Source: Oscarella lobularis
Taxonomy: Eukaryota > Porifera > Homoscleromorpha > Homosclerophorida > Oscarellidae
Direction of reading: 5' to 3'
NCBI RefSeq assembly: GCF_947507565.1
Contig: NC_089181.1
Span: 2,055,614 to 2,119,613, forward strand
Length of the DNA: 64,000 nt
The translations under genes were made by a program, and so were the position numbers. The notes beneath the pieces are model-generated. The model did not search any database. It was not told where the DNA came from and worked only from the letters and a program-made list of their open reading frames with translations. Shown one piece after another: positions 54,432 to 64,000 of this stretch (positions within the stretch are counted from its first letter, which is position 1; each line of letters starts with the position of its first letter).

Positions 54432-55802
54432 TCATTCCGCCGGTTTTTCGTCTTTCGCCGCCGTGGCGTCCTCCGGTTTGAGGTGCTGGTCTTCCACAAC
54501 AGCGGGCTTATCGCCGCCATCCGCCGGCTTCTCATCGTCAGCAGGCTTTGCTTCCTCTTCCGCCGGCTTGGCGTCTTCCGCTGGCTTGGGATCATCGGCT
54601 GGCTTGGTGTCTTCAGCTTCAGCTGGCTTGGCATCATCGGCTGGCTTGGCATCTTCAGCTGGCTTAGCCTCGCCTTCAGCAGCCTCAGCCTTCTCATCCT
54701 TCTTCTCATCACCATCAGCTGCTTTTTCTTCAGCCTATCAAGAGACATTAAGAAATAATCAAGCAGTGGATGAAAATGGATCTGTCAACCTTGGGCTCTG
54801 GCTCAGCTGGTTTGGGGGGCTCAGGTTGCTCTGGTTCGGTGCCACTTTTCTCCTTGGAAAAGGCGCGATGGGCTTCGTGAACCTCTTTCCAGTGGGGCTC
54901 CAACTTCACTCGACGAAACCACTCGACCACCTACAAATCAATGCACGATGGAAAAATCAAAAAGGAATTGACGTCATCACCTTTGGCCAAGGGGACAAGT
55001 CATAAGCCAACCATTCAACTAAAGAAACGTAGACAGCCAAGAAGATGTCGGCGACGGTGGCATTATTTCCGCAGACAAAATTCTTGTCAGCCAAATAGTG
55101 CTTCTCAAGCAAATCAAAACTGCTGCGCATTCCTTTCTCGCCATTGACAACCATAGGATTATCAGCGGGAATGCCAGCGAAAATTTGGGGATAGACGACG
55201 TGATAGCCGAGGTCCCTGGACAAAAGAGATAATGGAAACGTCAATCAATCAATCAATCAACCAATTCAATATTGATGGACCAGAGGGGCCCCCCTTACAT
55301 GTAAAAGCTCGTCGTCGCCCAGCACATGACCTCGTCGATTTTCGTCTGTTCGGCGAGGTCTTTGCCGCCGAGACCCTTTCCCTGGCAGTACTTCTTCGCC
55401 AGATAGCGAACAATGGCTTGGCTGCGGAGGCGAATCAGTCAAAGGGCCGGGAGATCACGTGCGCGCGCCTCACCTCTCGTAAACGGTCGTCGCGCCGTCT
55501 TGAATGACGGGAACCTTTCCGAGAGGATTCATCGCCGTGAATTCCTCCGTTTTGTTGTCGCCTTTCGTCAAATCGATCGCCTTCATCTCGACTTTGAAGC
55601 CGTTCTAAACAAAGCCGCAAAAGCATCATGTTTAGACTAGCACGCGCGCATAAAGATTGGTCTTCGCCCCCCCTCTCACCTGGAGCAGATAGAGCCACAC
55701 GGCACGCGTCGGCGCCGATATCGTCAAGCCGTGGAGAACGATTGCGTGCGCCGGGGGCCGGTTCGTGGCACCGCCCTTTTTGCCTCCTATTAGATTTCCC
55801 AT
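54432..55802 (-). CDS. Theta-like glutathione S-transferase with KPAE-rich C-terminal tail
   Basis: Six exons on the minus strand. Exon 1, from 55802, is MGNLIGGKKGGATNRPP followed by the GST N-domain start (AIVLHGLTISAPTRAVWLYL). Exon 2 has MNPLGKVPVIQDGATTVYES, the conserved glutathione-site loop of theta-type GSTs. Exon 3 has SQAIVRYLAKKY and exon 4 the helical C-domain (FVCGNNATVADIFLAVYVSL). Exon 5 continues WFRRVKLEPHWKEVHEAH into a Pro/Glu-rich linker. Exon 6 is a low-complexity tail of repeated AKPA(D/E)D units, ending EKPAE with the stop at 54432. Ser or Thr near TISAPTRA could be the catalytic residue. Normal theta GSTs stop after the helical domain, so the acidic, Lys/Pro/Ala-rich extension of about 100 residues is unusual. 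The tail lies converging on the ADAMTSL 3' end, 256 bases away. Confidence 0.85.
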
Positions 55803-56485
55803 TCTCGTGTGCGTAACGCTGCAAGAGAGAAAGAGAGAGGAAGAGAAAAATGAACGAAGGTACAGTGTAAAGAAACAAGGGCGTGGTCTCGCGCTCGCGG
55901 TCGGCGGCGGCATCGCGAAAGAATGAGGTAACGGGGGGCCCGTTTTTCGCGACGACGAAATCGCAAAAGCGACGGGGCAACGGGACTGCAGGTGCATGTC
56001 GCCAAACGGAAATCGACCGACAACAATAATAGACAAAAGAAACGGGGGAAAAGCAACGGGGGGACGCGCGGAGTTTTCTTCGAGGGTCCCCCCTCTTCGA
56101 GGCTAACGATGCAACTATTGTTCGCGTATGGGGGCACGATTCGGCGAGCGCTTAGGGCGCCGCGCTCGACGTGCTTTTTTTCTCGCCCATGTTGAGGGGG
56201 GGGGGTGACGTGACGCAATCGCGACACTGCATCGTGGCGGTTTCGCCGGCGACCTTGTTGTACGACCGTCCCTCTCCAACTTACCTGCAGCGAAAGTTCT
56301 AGCAAGAGGAGTCCTTTCTGGAGCGACTGTTCTAGTCGACGAGGAATGCGAGAATGCCGGCGACGCCTTGGCGCTTGCGCACAACGATGTCTTTTGCGTC
56401 GGCCGACCGTTTTTCCCAATTAGGCCATTATTGATTAGTGGAGCACGTGCGCGCTTCGCGTGCGCGCGCGTGTGACGACACTTCG
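55803..56485. promoter_or_regulatory. GC-rich bidirectional promoter region between GST and RPAP1
   Basis: The two start codons (55802 minus, 56486 plus) face away from each other across 683 bases. The region is rich in CpG, has a run of about ten G near 56196-56205 followed by 'tgacgtgacg' (CRE-like), and contains long open frames on the minus strand whose codon content looks random. These fit a housekeeping CpG-type promoter and 5' untranslated sequence. Confidence 0.55.
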
Positions 56486-59400
56486 ATGGAATGCTCGCGT
56501 CCGCGTCGAAATGAAAGCGAAGAAGAGCTCCTGCGACTTCAGGACGAGTTTCTCGCATCGGGTACACGTTCTTCCGCTCGGCTAATCAAAGCCGGGCCCC
56601 GAAAGGGGCGCGACGTGGTCGTTTTGGACGGTGAATCCTTTCGGCATCCGTTTTGCATTTGATTGATCGTGTGATTGGCAGATGCCGTGGTGAAAAGTCA
56701 ATTAGATCCGCCAAAGAAGAAGTCTAGATTCGCTGAGACGAGAAAAGTGACGAAGAGCACAGCCATCTCGCGAGCCCTTTCATTCATTCATTCATTTCTA
56801 CGTTTTAGAATCGCGAAGACTTGAGCAGTCCTGCCGACGCTTTGGATCGTGAGCCTACGAGCTAAACAGCCGCCGTGGCATTTTTTGTTACATTTTTTGT
56901 CACTATTCTAGGTCACGATCGACACGTCGTCAAAGTTTTGTCTGACGTCATTCAGGTGAAACTACAGACGTTGGCACTGGAGTATATAGATTTAATCTAT
57001 AGGAAAGAGATACCAGTCGTTGTGCAGTGCGTTCGCCTAGTTATAGTACGAAGCACGGATTTCCAACTGTGTTTAGAGTTGAAGAAAAGGTGTCTCTTTG
57101 CATGATTATTCGCTTTTTTTTTCATTTTAACGGATTGTCATTAGGAAGACGGTGAAAAAAGCGACAGCCTGTTCGCTAAGAGTGTCAGGAAAGAGAAGAA
57201 AGAGCCTCAATCACCTCTTGCATCTTCTGCCAACTTGGATGAAGATATGGATGTGAGAGAGAATGACGGTGGTGTTTCGGTCTTGAGTGCTGAGGAACGG
57301 AGACAAATCGACGAGGACAACGCCAAACGAATGGCTAGCATGACTCGGGAAGAAATTATACAGGAGCAAGAGAAGCTTGAGAAAACGCTCGGTAAAAGGA
57401 GCCAAAGTTGAACCAAAATTCGTCTATGTTCTAATAGGGTCCGATTTGGTTGCATTTCTCAAGAAAAGGGGCCAAAAAATGAACAAAGAGGAGACAGCAA
57501 AAGTGGCAGAATATCGAGTGCCAAATGACGCCAAACACATCAAAGGTTGTCAGAAAAATTAGCCAAGAGCCGTGGGGGTATATTTTTTTTTTCTCGTGCA
57601 AAGGCTTGGCAGACAAGAACGCGTGGTTGCACATGGACACCCTGGAGCCAGCCAAATTGGAATGGATCCAAACTTTGTCAACCTCGTCATCTTTGCCACC
57701 TTCTCATCAATCCACACAAGTGAGGTTCGATTTCAATGGCTCTATTGTTCCCAAAGACGCTGACGTTGCGACAAGAGAAGGGCTTCACCATCACGGTGAA
57801 AATCCAGAGGTGAACCGCGCACGTGTTTTTACTTTATCTCTCTCTATACGCACACACAGGCAGCTGGGTACACTCTAAGCGAGTTGTTTCAAATGGCTCG
57901 TAGCAATGTGATCCAGCAACGCGTTCTCTCCCTTCGCGTACTTGCGCGAATCTTAACGCAGGTGGGGGTCCTCTAGGGAAGAGACGGAGATCTGACTCAC
58001 CTCAGTTTTGACAGAGGATCGACGTCGAGGATTATGATGAGGTGACAAGTTTTCTCGCCAACGGCGCACTTCCACTCTTGACGCGGTGGGCACTCGACGA
58101 TTCAGTAGAGGCAATCAGCACGGCTGCTTTGCACTGTCTGCATGCCCTAATCGTTGAGGACGGGGTTGAGGTAAGCCTGGAAGAACGGAAGAGGAAAGGC
58201 TCCACGCAGGCTCTATGCTCTGTAGGATGCTTTAGATGGATGGTTAGCTGTTCCTCAACTAAAGGCTGCTCAACGTAGTGAAGAAGTCAAGGAAAAGGAC
58301 CGCGACGATTTGGCGATATTGAAGGAAGATTTGATTCTGGTAGGTAAAGTGAGAGTTGCTGTTTCTCTTGTTCACTTTGATACTTGTAGGGTCTTCTTCG
58401 CATGCAGTTGTTGCCGCGATTGAGATACCTCGTTGAAGTGGGTCACTTGCAATCGCTTGCCGTCATTCACGTGCTTGAGATATTGATTCGCGTGGCTCGG
58501 CATTCTGTAGGAGCTGCCTCACAGGTAAAGTGACGCGATCCCACGAGATCTCGCAGAAGGGCTTGATTATTAATGTGATGCAGGTGGTTCAATGTAGCAG
58601 ACTGGTAGATACTATAGTTACGTTATTTATGCCTAAGATGTGGACTAATCCAGGTACATTTTAAGATTGACGTTTCGTTGCGGGTATAGTGAACTTAGTC
58701 CAACAGGTCCTAGTTCCTTGACTGACGTCTACGGTCTTCCTCTTCCTCGCGCCGTCAAATTGATGTCTGTACTATGTGCTGCTGGAAGGAACATTGCGTC
58801 GACGTTGGTGTGTGCTTTCTTAGTAATGACTTTTTCCGCAATTCTTTCATATCAGATAGCGAAGCATGGAGTCCTTGAACCCGTTGTTAGATACCTGTCT
58901 CAAAAACCGAGGTAAAGTCTCAGTGTAGAGATTTGGCCGGTTTTAGCGGTCAGTTTCTGTTAGTGAACTCGGGCTTCCTGATGCAGACGTTCTTGCAATG
59001 CAGAGCTACTATTTCCTCGCCACGTGCTTATCATATGGACACGCTAGTCACGTATTGAGGTAAAATACAGACAGTGATGGTGATCGTGAACTCTACCTTC
59101 TTAATATTTTTTTAGTTCATTCTATCCTCTCTTCTTGCTAAGACTACAGGATATCATGCCGGCGTCTTCCCAGCCGTGCGGTCCACACGGTGAGGACCAT
59201 TGCCCCGCTGTATGTTCCGCCTTTCTCGGAATGCTCGAGTCGTCTATTCACGTTGCGTCGAAGCAGCCGACGTCAGACGACGATAGATGTGGTACGCTCT
59301 TCTGCATTTTTATTTGCAATCGTTCTAGTTAGTTGGTCCACAGGGACGAAATTTGTTTCCCCGTCAATTCATTGGGAACACGTCGAAGGATTCGTTGGAA

Positions 59401-62083
59401 CGTCACTGGTTGTGCTTAGAAAATGCCTGGTATTTCTTGGCGATGTCAATTGTGAAATCGCACTGGTACGTAGTCTCATGCATATTTTAATTTACTAGTA
59501 ATTTATGCATAATTCTGGGCGTATTTATAGAACGGTTCCGTTCTTGATTTGGTTGGAGGCCTTCTTTCCGTCTATTCGTCCTACTGCCATCGTGTGACCG
59601 ATAATGTCTCGATACGAATATATTCGGTGCTTCTATGAAATTTCGTTTCCTAGGTCAGATTGTCAGAAAGACTTGTTGAATGCCTCGACGAAATTTCAGA
59701 CTTTTCTTGCAACGTGTTGACGAAGTTTTTTGATAGTCCGTTTCACAAGCAATTGTGGTCTACTCTAGGGTAAGATTTTGAATGGTGCCGCTTGCTAGTT
59801 GCAATCCGATCTCTTTAGTCAAGCCTGCGAGCACTGCGGCACTTCAGCGAAGCGACGAAATTCGTTGCCTTCTCTTCCGTCGCTCTCATCGTGCAACATC
59901 GTACCGTGCCTCAGCAAAAATTGCCGCAAGTCGAGAGTTTCACGCTTTCTGCTTCAATGCAGTCGTTTGCTTCTCTCTGTGACCAAATTACACAAGAAAT
60001 GCTTGCACAAGGTAAAAGTCTTTGTTAGCCCGACGAAACTAATAGTATACCACCACGTTTTTAGGATTTTGTTGAGGGCGAAACGGTTCTTGTTTACTTA
60101 GAAAGCTCCTTGAGGCATGCCAGCCAGACAAAGCAGCTAGTAATGCATTGCCTCCGGGAATGCGCAACGAATCTAATCTCATCTGCAGTCTAGACTGGAA
60201 TGCAATCTGCATCACTGTCTGCTACAGCACTTTGTGCTTACGGTAAATAGGTTATTTGCATATGATTATCGTCCCAATTCTCTATCTAGTGCGAGGCCTC
60301 TGGCTTGTGGCCCTCTGCTTCTATCTGCTCTCTTTACTTCTCTGTTGGTTGTCAGTTGCTTGTGCAGCTGCAGCCAGGCGACGAGATCTTTGCTTATGAT
60401 CTTCTCAACGTCGTTCCATTCAATGTGACCCTGTTGAGGTAGGTAATTAGGAATTTCTATCTTTCCTTATTTACGAATGTTCGTAGAAAAGTTTTGGACC
60501 ACGGCGACATTTCCTTGAAGCTCGGAGATCTCAATTTGGAAGAGTCGTCGGTACCGTTGACAGATAAAGAGCCCCCATGGAAGAGTCGCTCGCTCGTTGA
60601 AGAGGCCATGAGTCATATTGCAGACGTGCGACAAATGTTTCTCGCGTCCTTTATCCTAGAAAAGAAACTCGAGCGACAATTAAACCATTCGAGGTAAAAT
60701 AATCATTTTGAAATAATCATTTTCTTTCAAAAAGGCGACTGTTTTTTAGATCCATCCACATGAGGCATCCCTATCAGACGGAAAGGCTCATGATGCCGGC
60801 CGAAACGGAAGTCATTTTACCCGCGGATTGGATGTTTGGTCCAATCATTGACATCCAAAATAGGCTGGCGTGAGTTTCGTAGTATGACGCTAATTTTCTG
60901 TGATTGTATTCTCTAGTGAAAGCGGCTTTCAATCAGATCGCTTATTACCCAATGACCTTAGAACGATTCAGCACACCCTTCGTCTCGTACTTTTACTTGA
61001 ACTATCCGATTCTCTGGCGATGAATCTCATTTCCCTGACAACGCGACTGTCTCGTACAATGTGCGTCTTTTTAACAGGTACACGTGTACTCCATGCTAGA
61101 TGAAGTATACATACTTCTTCTTTTTAGGAAGTGACGTCTTTCTCGATAGTGTCGTGCGCAGTTATTTGTCGCAGCTATTTTGCATCTACACACGACCGTC
61201 TTCTCGACCTCTTCTCGACTTCGATAATCCTATTCCTGGAATCCAATCATTCTATGATCTGTACGTATAGTAGAATGGATAGCCTCCCGAAGTAATTAAT
61301 TGATTTCTTTCTGATTAGGTATATCGCTCTGCTTACACAATATGCTGCTGTATCTTACGGAGATCCATTGTTTGCGTCCTTTGTCATTCTTCCTCTTCAA
61401 CGTCGATTCTCTTGCCACTTCAAGCGCGCGCTGTGGACGGAACACGTAGCCGTTATTTCCAACATGCGAATGCCGTTGACTCAGGTTCGCAAAAAAACAA
61501 TTCATAAATAATTGCTTTGAAATATGTTGACTGACAGATTCTCTTGTCTTTGGATGAGTTCCTTTATCCGACTGAGACTGATCAGGACATGCTTAATCTT
61601 TACGTTAGCGGCTTGATGACAGCAAGTGTGACGTAAGTCATTGGAAAATACGTTGCGTTGAATTGATTTTAGTTTCTTCTGTTAGGCGGACTAGTCCTTT
61701 TTTCTACCTACTTGCCGTTCATCACACTAATTCTTACTTTTTCTGCGAGAAACCACAGGTGAGCTCTTTGAGGAGGTTGCTTCACTGTTGAAAATTTTTT
61801 CTAGGACATTCGTCACCATCGCCAGTTTCTTTGCCTTGCTTTGGGCATTAAAAATCAAGTGAGCTCTCTTATTGCATTCGTATTGCTTTACTCAGTGGCC
61901 TTTTATTAGCAGACATTGCTCGATATCGTTCGTTATGGTGGTCTGCTGCAGAGTGCTGCGTTAGGTTTTTCTACGCAGTTGCCATTAGCAAGGAAAATGA
62001 CACTGAAGAGAATATTAGATAGCTTAGAGAACCGTGACTTGGCCAATTTGGCGGCTAGGAGGATAGGCGTAGTTTTGGTGTAG
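56486..62083 (+). CDS. RPAP1: RNA polymerase II-associated protein 1 (RPAP1)
   Basis: A large gene of some two dozen small exons. Start at 56486: MECSRPRRNESEEELLRLQDEFL, the typical RPAP1 N-terminal block. Around 57300-57480 the RPAP1_N signature appears across a splice: DEDNAKRMASMTREEIIQEQ, then SDLVAFLKKRG. The RPAP1_C signature follows near 57720-57960: RFDFNGSIVPKDAD, GLHHHGENPE, then AGYTLSELFQMARSNVIQQR. The rest is a long helical C-terminal part (GLLRMQLLPRLRYLVEVGHL, and many short exons) ending NLAARRIGVVLV with TAG at 62081. RPAP1 links RNA polymerase II with its assembly and import chaperones and with Mediator. It is single-copy here and its exons look intact; the short exons at 56697-57100 are the least certain. 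Confidence 0.87.
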
Positions 62084-62840
62084 CTAGTAAAATTCGAATG
62101 AAACCGAGCCGCGTTGTACTGCAGTGTAGACAAAATTTATTACGCTTGATTTTCCTTTTTTAGGCCAAGAGCTTTCGAAAGGAGTAACCACTTCTCAACT
62201 TATTTCAACGAGGTCATGACTACATTATACTACTTATGTGTGCACTGTATTTGCTTTTTGTAGTAAATGAACGTCTCATCCCACAGCCTGACGTTGTACA
62301 CTGTACAACTGTACATTGTACATTGTATCTAGTTGCAAGTTCGCGCATGCTCTTTACTGTCAATGGCGTTTCCGTTTGGTTTCGCCGTTTGAACTTCTTT
62401 TTTCTCGTCTCTGAATCTCGTGCGGCTAGAAACTAAGTCTGATCGGTTTGAATTTATCAGAGGTAAGAGCTACGTGTCGTTTTATCTTCGCATCATGGTT
62501 ATTTCTGTCGCTTCTTAGACTCTTGGCACTGTGGAGGTTTGGGAAGGTAAAAAAGAAGGTAAATATAACCCAAATAGAGCGAACGCTACTAAGTCGAGCT
62601 AATTTGAGCTCCGCTAAGTCTGTTATAAGTGCGTAACCTCAATGGGGGCCCCTCTCCCGAATCGGGCCTCTCCACGCATTCCAATCGCTACCGCTGCGTT
62701 TCTGCACTACAGTTCGACTAACGACAAGCCCTCGCTTGACTTTTTGTACAAAAAACGATGTCATTACTCATACTAAAACGCGTGCCGGAAAAGTTTTTTG
62801 AGGAGCGAAATTTAGCCTGCATTGACTGTTCGACCCCATA
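62084..62840 (+). other. Gene-free stretch after RPAP1
   Basis: No gene, RNA or transposon is recognised. Short open frames at 62236 and 62448 have no exon support. A 'tgtacattgtac' run of small overlapping palindromes lies near 62295-62325. Confidence 0.5.
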
Positions 62841-63540
62841 GCCATGTTAGACTGGTAAAGTACAATAGGTCCAGTTTGGCAATCGGCGAGTTGAGGTCTT
62901 TTGGCATTCCTGAACTATATATAGCACACGGTTTTTGGTCAAAAACCGCGTCTCTCAGAACTCCAAATTTTCTACGTCAAACGATAGGGCTTTAGTACCT
63001 AGTTAACTCCACGGTCTCAAAAATTGTTCATCGCACCCTTTTTCGAGAGGCGTGGCTAATATTAATGCGTACCGGACGTGGGTCATTTTTAGTGTGAAAT
63101 TTGACCCGTATGAACAGTTTGACCTCGTAGGGTTGTTCTACTACTAAAGTAGAGTAGATCTAGCGCGTTTATTTGGAAATCCGTGAGTTGAGGTTTTTAG
63201 GCAACCGTGAACTATAGCACACGGTTTTTGGTCAAAAACCTCATCTCCCAGAACGCCAAGATTTTTACGTCAAACGATAGGGCTTTAGTACCTAGTTAAC
63301 TCCACGGTTTCAAAATTGTCTATAATGTCAATTTTTTGTATTTTTGAGAGGCGTGGCTAATATTAATACGTACCGGAAGAGGTCTTTTTTCGTGTGAAAT
63401 TTGACCCGTACGAACAGTTTGACCTTGTAGGGTTGTTCTACTAATAAAGTAGAGTAGATCTAGCGCGTTTATTTGGAAATCCGTGAGTTGAGATTTTTAG
63501 GCAACCGTGAACTATAGCACACGCTTTTTGGTCATTTTGG
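62841..63540 (+). repeat. Tandem repeat of ~297 bases, about 2.4 copies, with a hairpin core
   Basis: Units start near 62842, 63133 and 63431 and share 'gggctttagtacctagttaa', 'gagaggcgtggctaatatta' and a TATAGCACACGG segment. Copies 1 and 2 hold the inverted repeat 'cggtttttggtcaaaaaccg' (62929-62948, 63222-63240), which can fold into a hairpin. Copy 3 has lost the right arm. There is no coding potential. It could be a short satellite array or a non-autonomous element that multiplied in tandem. Confidence 0.8.
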
Positions 63541-63865
63541 TGACCTCTCCAATTCCTAAAATTTCTTTAAAAGAACGATGGGTATTGGCTGCCTGTTTGA
63601 CCTCGCGGTGCCAAAATGACCTCACACCTCAAATTTTGGCTGAAATTGGCATTTTTAGTAGATGGTGATATCAACACGGGGATCAAGTCCCTCCTCCTCC
63701 GCAGTGTTCCTTCAGCCTTTCAAGGTAAATAAGACAATGAATTTGATTGGAATTCAATGCGCTAATTCATTTTTGTTTCAGTTCTCTCCTCTCCCCAGCG
63801 AATCGATCAATCTGACGATTTTTAGATGCAGAAAGAAGAAGACGTAGACGAAGCCATCACCCTGG

Positions 63866-64000
63866 GGACTTGGGTTAAAGTCTCCCTCCCTGGCAGCCGG
63901 AGGTTAATCAGCTGTCCCCCTGTGGACTTGGGTTAAAGTTCACCCTGGTGACTTGGGTTAAAGTCTCCCTCCTTGTGGGCTGGAGGTTAATGCGCTCTCC
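63866..64000 (+). repeat. Short tandem repeat with 'gacttgggttaaagt' units at the window end
   Basis: The unit 'gacttgggttaaagtctccc' begins near 63867 and 63950, with a shorter unit near 63924, linked by 'ggaggttaat' segments. The array runs off the end of the window. Confidence 0.75.

Noticed and set aside
54206-54481. A 91-residue plus-strand frame after the ADAMTSL stop
   Set aside because: It overlaps the 3' end of the GST gene on the other strand, is AT-rich, and follows a complete PLAC domain with a proper stop.
55632-56567. Several overlapping minus-strand frames (134, 209 and 150 residues) upstream of the GST start
   Set aside because: They lie in the GC-rich promoter and the first intron, overlap in different frames, and have no domain; only the MGNLIGGKK exon connects to the GST fold.

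Overview
This is intron-dense eukaryotic nuclear DNA. Most introns are about 45-70 bases with GT-AG ends, and a striking minority have GC-AG ends. The gene set is animal: receptor tyrosine kinases, intelectin/fibrinogen-like lectins, a TDRD9-type piRNA helicase, an ADAMTS-like/papilin protein with a PLAC domain, a DBH-family copper monooxygenase array, COA4, RPAP1 and a theta-like GST. The compact introns, expanded receptor kinases and secreted lectins suggest an early-branching metazoan, most likely a sponge (perhaps a homoscleromorph such as Oscarella). That placement is inference and was not checked against any database.

Layout. (1) Positions 1-36043 are a tandem, recombining cluster of receptor tyrosine kinase (RTK) genes and secreted intelectin-like lectin genes. 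The order is RTK1 (3' end only), RTK2, lectins A-B-C-D-E, RTK3, lectins A'-B'-C'-E', a divergent lectin F, and RTK4. A segment of about 16.7 kb (RTK, A, B, then spacer) is duplicated in tandem. The second copy begins at a junction that fuses the last intron of lectin E to an ectodomain intron of an RTK. RTK3 has lost its 5' half and carries a stop in its ectodomain, yet its kinase part is almost identical to RTK2. Lectin E has lost its last exon, and C' and E' are broken. (2) Positions 36313-44809 hold four tandem genes in which a temptin domain is fused to a complete copper type II monooxygenase (DBH/PHM family) with a hydrophobic GPI-like tail. A tiny COA4 gene lies on the minus strand between the second and third. 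(3) Positions 44937-62083 are single-copy housekeeping and germline genes: TDRD9, an ADAMTSL/papilin gene, a GST-domain gene on the minus strand, and RPAP1, which shares a bidirectional promoter region with the GST gene. (4) Positions 62084-64000 hold no recognisable gene, but contain two families of tandem repeats.

How the parts may work together. The left half looks like a fast-evolving cell-surface recognition locus: membrane kinases with ConA/LamG-like ectodomains on a mucin-like stalk, interleaved with secreted fibrinogen-type lectins. The temptin-monooxygenase array next to it encodes what look like surface-tethered, catalytically complete copper enzymes carrying a domain known from a molluscan pheromone protein. 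A link between these two arrays is a hypothesis only. Exon boundaries were assigned by eye from reading frame, splice dinucleotides and comparison between paralogues. No tRNA, rRNA, CRISPR array or recognisable transposon or viral coding region was found.
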